From positions 1 through 10,583 of the forward strand of contig JAHJOS010000083.1 of the NCBI GenBank assembly GCA_018820005.1: a stretch of 10,583 nucleotides of DNA, given 5' to 3'. The notes beneath the pieces were generated by a model. That model was not told the DNA's origin. It searched no databases and saw only the letters and a program-made list of their open reading frames with translations. Source of the DNA: Alphaproteobacteria bacterium (GTDB lineage Bacteria; Pseudomonadota; Alphaproteobacteria; Rhizobiales; Devosiaceae). The position numbers and the translations under genes are program-made. Below, one piece after another: positions 6,075 through 10,583 of the stretch. The first letter of the stretch is position 1. Each line of letters begins with the position of its first letter.

Positions 6075-7223
6075 ATGAACGCACGCGTTACCCCTCCGGC
6101 CAATGCCCAGGCCGTGTCCGAATCCAAACTGCGCCCGGCTCCCGCCCCTGCAGTCGAAACCCCTGCGCCCGCTGCCGAGGCCCAGGCGGCCCCTGCCCGC
6201 AAGGGTGGCGCACGTCGCGTCGCACTGATGGCCGGTGTGCCACTGTTGCTGCTGGCCGGCGGCGGCTGGTTCTGGCTCAGCGGTGGCCGTTACGAAGAAA
6301 CTGACAATGCCTATGTGCAGCAGTCAAAGCTCTCCCTCAGCGCCGATGTGTCGGGTCGCGTTTCTCAGGTCATGGTGCATGACAATGAGATCGTGAAGGC
6401 AGGCGACGTGCTGTTCGTGATCGATCCGCAGCCGTTCCAGATTGCACTCAGCCAGTCCGAGGCGGCCCTCGCATCGGCGCGGGTCAATGTCGAGCAGCTC
6501 AAGGTCAGCGTCGGCACCGCCCAGGCGCAACTCAAGGCGGCAGAAGACACATTGGCCATTCGCCAGGCGTCATTCGACCGCACAACAAGCCTGGTCAATC
6601 AGGGTGTTAACGCCAATTCTTCGCTCGATGATTCCAGGCTTGAGCTCCAGCAGGCCAATAGCGCCGTCGATCTGGCAAACCAGCAGATGGCGGCCGCGAC
6701 GGCAGCTCTGGCCGGCAACGCCGAGATCCCAACAGATGACCATCCCATGGTTCAGGCGGCCCTGGCAGCCGTTGAACAGGCGCAGCGCAATCTGACCAAG
6801 ACCACAGTGGTCGCCCCGGCTGGCGGCATCGTTTCGAACGTGTCGAGCCTGAACGTCGGACAGTTCATCGCCGCCGGCGCCATGATTGCAGCGCTGGTGG
6901 AAACCGATGACACCTGGATCCAGGCCAATTTCAAGGAAACCCAGCTTGCCGAGCTCAAGGTCGGTCAGCCGGTCGAAGTGCGGCTTGATGCCTATGGCGA
7001 GCCGCTGCATGGCACTGTCGACAGCTTCGGCGCGGCGACGGGGTCGGAATTCGCGCTGATCCCGGCGCAGAACGCTACTGGCAACTGGGTCAAGGTGGTG
7101 CAGCGCGTGCCGGTGCGGATCGCCCTGTCGGACGCATCGAGCGAAACCCTGCGCACAGGCATGAGCGCGACGGTGACCGTCGACACCGGCCGGTCCACGC
7201 TGGACAAGCTGCGCGGCCAATGA
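6075..7223 (+). CDS. emrA: EmrA-type HlyD/membrane fusion protein of an efflux pump
   Basis: The start is placed at ATG 6075, giving 382 residues; the frame also opens within marR at 5985, but that extension only overlaps marR coding sequence. A purine-rich AGGGAAAG lies about 10 bases upstream. The order of parts is a Pro/Ala-rich cytoplasmic tail (about 1-45), one membrane helix (about 49-68), then ETDNAYVQ (75-82), the EmrA/HlyD hallmark. The first half of the lipoyl-like domain follows (VSGRVSQVMVHDNEIVKAGDVLF), then a long Ala/Gln/Leu-rich alpha-hairpin, the second lipoyl half (VVAPAGGIVSNVS), and a beta-barrel with ETDDTWIQANFKETQL and VGQPVEVRLDAYG. Anchored in the inner membrane, it would link the EmrB-type pump to an outer-membrane channel. 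No TolC-like gene is present here, so a chromosomal one elsewhere is presumably used. Confidence 0.92.
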   Translation: MNARVTPPANAQAVSESKLRPAPAPAVETPAPAAEAQAAPARKGGARRVALMAGVPLLLLAGGGWFWLSGGRYEETDNAYVQQSKLSLSADVSGRVSQVMVHDNEIVKAGDVLFVIDPQPFQIALSQSEAALASARVNVEQLKVSVGTAQAQLKAAEDTLAIRQASFDRTTSLVNQGVNANSSLDDSRLELQQANSAVDLANQQMAAATAALAGNAEIPTDDHPMVQAALAAVEQAQRNLTKTTVVAPAGGIVSNVSSLNVGQFIAAGAMIAALVETDDTWIQANFKETQLAELKVGQPVEVRLDAYGEPLHGTVDSFGAATGSEFALIPAQNATGNWVKVVQRVPVRIALSDASSETLRTGMSATVTVDTGRSTLDKLRGQ

Positions 7224-7246
7224 GTTTGGGGCTAATGGCCCCAAAC
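7224..7246 (+). other. Intercistronic hairpin between emrA and emrB
   Basis: GTTTGGGGC (7224-7232) and GCCCCAAAC (7238-7246) form a perfect 9-bp stem with a TAATG loop, starting on the base after the emrA stop. No T-run follows, so it is unlikely to be a full terminator. It could adjust the ratio of EmrA to EmrB through RNA processing, mRNA stability or partial attenuation. Bases in the stem and loop can also pair with sequence just before the emrB ribosome binding site. Confidence 0.6.
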
Positions 7247-7274
7247 CCAATGCTTTAGCCATTTGGAGGCCAGC

Positions 7275-8849
7275 GTGGCCAACAGCACACCACAGACAAT
7301 TTCCGAGCCGGCCATCGTGGTCAAGAACAAGGGGCTGCTGACGGCAGCCCTGATGCTTGCCACCATCATGCAGGTGCTCGATACCACCATCGCCAATGTG
7401 GCCCTACCCCATATGGCGGCCTCGCTGGGCGCGGCGCAGAATGAAATCACCTGGGTGCTGACCTCCTACATCGTGGCGGCGGCCATTGCGACGCCGTTGA
7501 CCGGGTGGCTGGCGGATCGGCTGGGCCAGAAGCGCCTGTTCCTGATCGCCGTGATCGGTTTCACCGTCGCTTCAGCCCTGTGCGGCATTGCCACCAGCCT
7601 GCCCGAAATGGTGGTCTTCCGCCTGATCCAGGGCCTGTTTGGTGCCGTGATTGCCCCGCTGGCGCAGACGGTGCTGCTCAATATCAATCCCAAGGAAAAG
7701 ATCGGCCAGGCCATGGCCATCTATGGCATGGGCATCATGGTTGCCCCGATCATCGGGCCGACTCTGGGCGGCTGGCTGACCGAGAGTTTTGACTGGCGCT
7801 GGGTGTTCCTGATCAACCTGCCCGTAGGTCTGGCGGCGGTGATCATGCTGGTTACCTTCATGCCCAGCACCGATATCAAGAAGCGACGGTTCGACTTTTT
7901 CGGCTTCGGCATGCTGGCGATCAGCGTGGGCGCGCTGCAGCTGATGCTGGATCGTGGCGCTGACAATTTCTGGTTTGCCTCGACCGAAACCTGGATCGAG
8001 CTGGGCCTGGTCATCTCGGGACTGTGGGTGTTCATCGTGCACTGCCTGACCGCAGAGAACCCCTTCATCGATGTGCGCATCTTCAAGGACCTCAACTTCA
8101 TGTTGGCGTCGGTGATGATGTTCGTTGTGGGCATTACCCTGTTCTCGGGCCTCGCCCTCCTGCCGCCCCTGCTGCAGTCGCTGATGGGCTATCCAGTGAT
8201 CTTTTCGAGCGTGATCATGGCGCCGCGCGGCGTCGCCACACTACTCTCGATGATGGTCGTGGGCCGGCTCAGCGGCAAGGTCGATCCGCGCATCATGATG
8301 ATGTTCGGCGTGGGCTGCATGGCCTATTCGCTCTATGGCATGACCAGCTTCAGCCTGCAGATGGACTATTGGCCCGTCGTGACGACTGGCGTGATGCAGG
8401 GCTTTGGCATGGGCTTCCTGTTCGTGCCGCTCTCGACCATGGCGTTTGCCACCATCGCTCCGCGCTTTCGTGGCGACGCGACATCAATGTTCGCCCTGGT
8501 GCGCAACATGGGTCAGGGCGTGGGCATCTCGCTGGTGACGGCGGTGCTCTCGTCGATGATGCAGGTCAACCATGCCGAGCTGGCCCAGCGCATCACCGCG
8601 ACCTCGCAGAACGTCATCAACCAGATGCCGGGTCTTTTGGTGGGCAACCCGCAGATAACCTCGATCGTCAACGGTATGGTTACCCAGCAGGCCGCCATGT
8701 TGAGCTATCTCGATGATTTCTGGATGATGATGTTGCTCAGCCTTGCCGTAGTGCCGCTGATCCTGATGATGCGCGGGCCCAAAAAGGCAGCCCGGCCGAT
8801 GACGGACGAGGAAAAGGCCATCGAACGCGCTCATGCAATGGCTGAATAG
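7275..8849 (+). CDS. emrB: EmrB-type DHA2 family MFS multidrug efflux permease
   Basis: GTG at 7275 is chosen because GGAGG at 7265-7269 lies 5 bases upstream. The in-frame TTG at 7263 overlaps that site and is less likely. The product has 524 residues with about 14 membrane helices, as in the EmrB/QacA (DHA2) drug:H+ antiporters. Helix 1 carries the family motif LDTTIANVALP (35-45, with D36). Motif A is GWLADRLGQKR (77-87). The antiporter motif C region reads GMGIMVAPIIGPTLGGWL and is followed by WRWVFLINLPVG. A periplasmic loop lies before the last helix (SQNVINQMPGLLVG), and the tail is charged. It would expel hydrophobic drugs, uncouplers or detergents with the EmrA-type adaptor encoded just upstream. 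A hairpin spans its stop codon. Family and pairing are secure; substrates are not predictable. Confidence 0.93.
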   Translation: MANSTPQTISEPAIVVKNKGLLTAALMLATIMQVLDTTIANVALPHMAASLGAAQNEITWVLTSYIVAAAIATPLTGWLADRLGQKRLFLIAVIGFTVASALCGIATSLPEMVVFRLIQGLFGAVIAPLAQTVLLNINPKEKIGQAMAIYGMGIMVAPIIGPTLGGWLTESFDWRWVFLINLPVGLAAVIMLVTFMPSTDIKKRRFDFFGFGMLAISVGALQLMLDRGADNFWFASTETWIELGLVISGLWVFIVHCLTAENPFIDVRIFKDLNFMLASVMMFVVGITLFSGLALLPPLLQSLMGYPVIFSSVIMAPRGVATLLSMMVVGRLSGKVDPRIMMMFGVGCMAYSLYGMTSFSLQMDYWPVVTTGVMQGFGMGFLFVPLSTMAFATIAPRFRGDATSMFALVRNMGQGVGISLVTAVLSSMMQVNHAELAQRITATSQNVINQMPGLLVGNPQITSIVNGMVTQQAAMLSYLDDFWMMMLLSLAVVPLILMMRGPKKAARPMTDEEKAIERAHAMAE

Positions 8850-8856
8850 CCATTGC
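8835..8856. terminator. Hairpin spanning the emrB stop, between convergent operons
   Basis: GCAATGGCT (8835-8843) and AGCCATTGC (8848-8856) are a perfect 9-bp inverted repeat with a GAAT loop. The emrB TAG (8847-8849) is inside it, and the stop of the opposing gene is at 8863-8865. Only 13 bp separate the two convergent genes, so this is the natural place for a bidirectional terminator. Neither strand has a clear T-run, which lowers confidence in intrinsic termination. Confidence 0.45.
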
Positions 8857-8862
8857 CCTTGC

Positions 8863-9492
8863 CTAAGGTGGATTGAGCGCCGCGCGGACGGCGGCCAAGT
8901 CGGCGACGCCGCCAAACAGGCCGTTGCCAAAGGTGGTGATGCGCAATTGCGCGTCGTGGCGCGCCGGTGTCGTGCCAGCGCAGGCGTCGGCAATGGCGAG
9001 ACACTCAAAGCCCATGTCATTGGCCGCCCGCTGGGTGGCATGCACCAGCCCGTCAGTGGGCAATCCGGCAATCAGCAGGTTACGGATGCCGGCCGCCCGA
9101 AGTGCGGCTTCAAGTCCGGTCCGGTAAAAGGCGTTATCGCCGGCGTGTGTGACAATCATGGCGTCGTCGGGCAGCGCGATGTCGCGGGCCCATTGCCACG
9201 CCGCTGGCTTCACCGGCAATTCGCTGGTGGCCAACCCAGTCGCTTCATGCAAGGTCTCTTCGACCGCCTCCCGGCGGGCGGCGATTATTGCCATGCCGCA
9301 CTGGTGCGCCAGCAACAATAGTTGCCTGGCGGCCAGCACGGCCTCACGCGCCTGCAGCGCATCAACAGCACATTGCTGGAGGCCCAGCAGCAGCAGCGCG
9401 CTGTCATCAGCAGACCATTGGCCATCGAACGGCCAGGCGTAGGGCCTGGCATCGACGCTGCCGAAAGCAGGCACTGCAAGCGAACTAGACAT
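8863..9492 (-). CDS. Isochorismatase-like cysteine hydrolase homologue lacking the catalytic triad (probable pseudoenzyme)
   Basis: This 209-residue protein has the isochorismatase/cysteine-hydrolase layout. The N-terminal YAWPFDG (18-24) resembles the leader of biuret-hydrolase-type members. Then come a first core strand SALLLLGLQQ, a central THAGDNAFYRTGLEAAL and a final GLPTDGLVHATQRAANDMGFECL. Aligned with its upstream neighbour, the three catalytic positions are changed: Asp becomes Gly37, Lys becomes His116, Cys becomes Leu149. The H116-L149 spacing (33) equals the K133-C166 spacing of the neighbour, so the alignment is firm. It also lacks about 27 residues between the first two sites, including the GGWVDQLGEDV loop. 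The frame is intact, with no stops or shifts. Its ATG overlaps the upstream stop by 8 bases, so it is probably made with the active enzyme. Likely roles are a structural or regulatory subunit, or ligand binding; classical hydrolysis is not expected. Confidence 0.85.
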   Translation of the reverse strand: MSSSLAVPAFGSVDARPYAWPFDGQWSADDSALLLLGLQQCAVDALQAREAVLAARQLLLLAHQCGMAIIAARREAVEETLHEATGLATSELPVKPAAWQWARDIALPDDAMIVTHAGDNAFYRTGLEAALRAAGIRNLLIAGLPTDGLVHATQRAANDMGFECLAIADACAGTTPARHDAQLRITTFGNGLFGGVADLAAVRAALNPP

Positions 9493-10168
9493 GGGCTGAT
9501 ACCATTGCCTTGAAGGCAGCCCGATCGGCCACCCTGCCCCAGCGTCCGCCGAAAGCGCTCAGAATGTCGAGCGTCGCCAGATGGTTCTCGGTCTCCACCG
9601 CTGCCGTGCAATCAGCCAGCAAGACGCATTCAAAGCCGCGCTCGAAGCCGTCTCGAATCGTGGATTGCACGCAGCAATCGGAGGTCACGCCGGTCACAAC
9701 CAGCCGGTCTACGCTCAGCGCGCGCAGGCGGTCTTCAATATCGGTGGCATGGAAGGACGACTTGCCAGGCTTGTCGATGACGATCTCCCCCGGCAGCGGC
9801 GTCAGTTCCGGTATGATCTGCCAGCCGGGTTCGCCCTGGACCAGTATGCGTCCGGCTGCGCCCATGTCGCCAATGCCCAGGCCATGCGCCCTGGTGCGCC
9901 ATTGCTTGTTGGCCGGCAGGTCCGAGAGGTCGGGCCTATGCCCCTCGCGGGTATGCACCACCACCATGCCGGCGGCGCGGGCATCGGCCAGCGCGTCCTG
10001 AATGGGGGCAATGACGGCGCGGGTATTGGCTACATCCTCGCCCAGCTGGTCGACCCAGCCACCGGGAGCACAAAAATCGACCTGCATGTCGATGATCACC
10101 AGCGCCGTATGGTGGGGGTTGAAGGCCTGGCCCGTGGGCCAGAATTGCGGCTGAGATCCAATGCTCAC
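9485..10168 (-). CDS. Isochorismatase-superfamily cysteine hydrolase with intact D-K-C triad (biuret/ureidoacrylate hydrolase-like)
   Basis: The protein has 227 residues from a GTG at 10168 that overlaps the preceding ABC ATPase stop as GTGA. The first strand ALVIIDMQVDF holds Asp27; IVIDKPGKSSFHATDIE holds Lys133; VTGVTSDCCVQSTIRDG holds Cys166 as nucleophile after the cis-peptide region. Spacing between the three (106 and 33) agrees, as I recall it, with Rhizobium biuret hydrolase, and K133/C166 match the RutB positions. The segment GGWVDQLGEDVANTRAVI is also typical of that branch, which cleaves carbamoyl-type amides. The position I believe corresponds to the biuret-contacting Gln is Phe206 here, so biuret itself is doubtful. 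It sits behind an importer ATPase and directly before a triad-less paralogue, suggesting a nitrogen-scavenging operon. Hydrolase class is secure; substrate is not. Confidence 0.88.
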   Translation of the reverse strand: MSIGSQPQFWPTGQAFNPHHTALVIIDMQVDFCAPGGWVDQLGEDVANTRAVIAPIQDALADARAAGMVVVHTREGHRPDLSDLPANKQWRTRAHGLGIGDMGAAGRILVQGEPGWQIIPELTPLPGEIVIDKPGKSSFHATDIEDRLRALSVDRLVVTGVTSDCCVQSTIRDGFERGFECVLLADCTAAVETENHLATLDILSAFGGRWGRVADRAAFKAMVSAHV

Positions 10169-10583
10169 AGGGCCATGCCCGTTTCAGCGTCGAACAGGTG
10201 AATGGCCGCAGGATCGACAGTAAAGGTCAACACATCGCCCGGCGCGATGGCCAGCACGCCGTCGATCATCGCCCGCATGCGGGGGCGGATGGCTTTGAGA
10301 TCATCCTCCTCCTCGGCGACGCTGGCCTGCACAAGGTTGGCCGCATCGACATCGAGCTGCACCAATAGCGTGGCGCCCAGATCCTCAACAAAGGCGGTGC
10401 GCGCCGAGATGACGCCCACCCCGCCCTTGGCCTCGGGCAGCTTGAGTGCCTCGGGGCGAATGCCCACGATCACCTTGCGGTCGTGATAGGCCGCCGCCCG
10501 CGCGGCAAACGCGCCCAGTGGCAGGGTAAAGCTACCCAGCTCCACGACCGGCGCGCCGTCCACCTGCCCCACCAGCCCCTCAA
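10165..10583 (-). CDS. ABC importer ATPase, UgpC/MalK type, C-terminal fragment (5' end outside window)
   Basis: The frame is open from the window edge to a TGA at 10165-10167, about 138 residues. No start belongs to this stretch; a GTG near 10572 is an internal Val (EGLVGQVDG). The sequence is the C-terminal OB/TOBE regulatory region of CUT1-type ATPases. It shows VIVGIRPEALKL, then TAFVEDLGATLLVQLDV, RPRMRA, and the closing APGDVLTFTVDPAAIHLFDAETG. In UgpC and MalK this part follows the single NBD and stabilises the dimer. The NBD motifs lie beyond the window. Its stop overlaps the GTG of the hydrolase (GTGA), making the two hydrolases the 3' part of an importer operon. The cargo may therefore be an amide or ureide rather than a plain sugar; that is inference from context. 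Confidence 0.88.
   Translation of the reverse strand, partial: EGLVGQVDGAPVVELGSFTLPLGAFAARAAAYHDRKVIVGIRPEALKLPEAKGGVGVISARTAFVEDLGATLLVQLDVDAANLVQASVAEEEDDLKAIRPRMRAMIDGVLAIAPGDVLTFTVDPAAIHLFDAETGMAL

Noticed and set aside
7263..7274. TTG start for emrB
   Set aside because: The TTG overlaps the GGAGG ribosome binding site that is well placed for the GTG at 7275.
1..10583. CRISPR array, tRNA/rRNA, transposon, prophage or defence-island genes
   Set aside because: No regularly spaced repeats, tRNA-like cloverleaf, terminal repeats, transposase, integrase or phage-like genes were seen. The accessory-looking content is limited to efflux, acyltransferase and hydrolase genes.

Overview
The window is GC-rich (roughly 60-65% by eye), densely coding DNA with no tRNA, rRNA, CRISPR array, insertion sequence or integrase. 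Stop and start codons overlap repeatedly (ATGA, TGATG, GTGA). The gene families (BMP-type nucleoside/nucleobase ABC transporter, UgpC/MalK-type ATPase, ExoZ-like acyltransferase, MarR-EmrAB, biuret-hydrolase-like cysteine hydrolases) point to a chromosomal segment of an alphaproteobacterium. Hyphomicrobiales, perhaps Devosia-like, is my guess; the genus is inference only.

Layout. (1) 1-3724, plus strand: the 3' end of an amidase-signature enzyme, then a double-NBD ATPase and two permeases of the BMP/NupABC-type importer family, all with overlapping ends. The substrate-binding lipoprotein is not in the window and probably lies upstream. (2) 3771-5373: a minus-strand integral-membrane acyltransferase (Acyl_transf_3) and, divergent from it, a small VanZ-like membrane protein. 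(3) 5540-8849, plus strand: a self-contained drug-efflux operon. It holds a promoter with two near-palindromic sites, a MarR-family regulator, an EmrA-type membrane fusion protein, an intercistronic hairpin, and an EmrB-type DHA2 MFS pump. (4) 8863-10583, minus strand, convergent with the efflux operon: the 3' part of a UgpC/MalK-type ABC ATPase, then two overlapping isochorismatase-superfamily genes.

How the parts work. Region 1 probably imports a nitrogenous compound and hydrolyses an amide bond in it. Region 3 is a repressor-controlled export system for toxic amphipathic compounds. Region 4 couples an importer to amide-cleaving cysteine hydrolases, again suggesting nitrogen scavenging.

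The most unusual observation is in region 4. The upstream hydrolase has an intact Asp-Lys-Cys triad (D27, K133, C166). Its downstream, translationally overlapping paralogue keeps the fold signature and an open frame but has Gly, His and Leu at the three catalytic positions (G37, H116, L149). It therefore looks like a maintained pseudoenzyme partner. The second point of interest is the marR promoter, where two AAGYGCRCTT near-palindromes sit 30 bp apart, one between -35 and -10 and one just past the expected transcription start.
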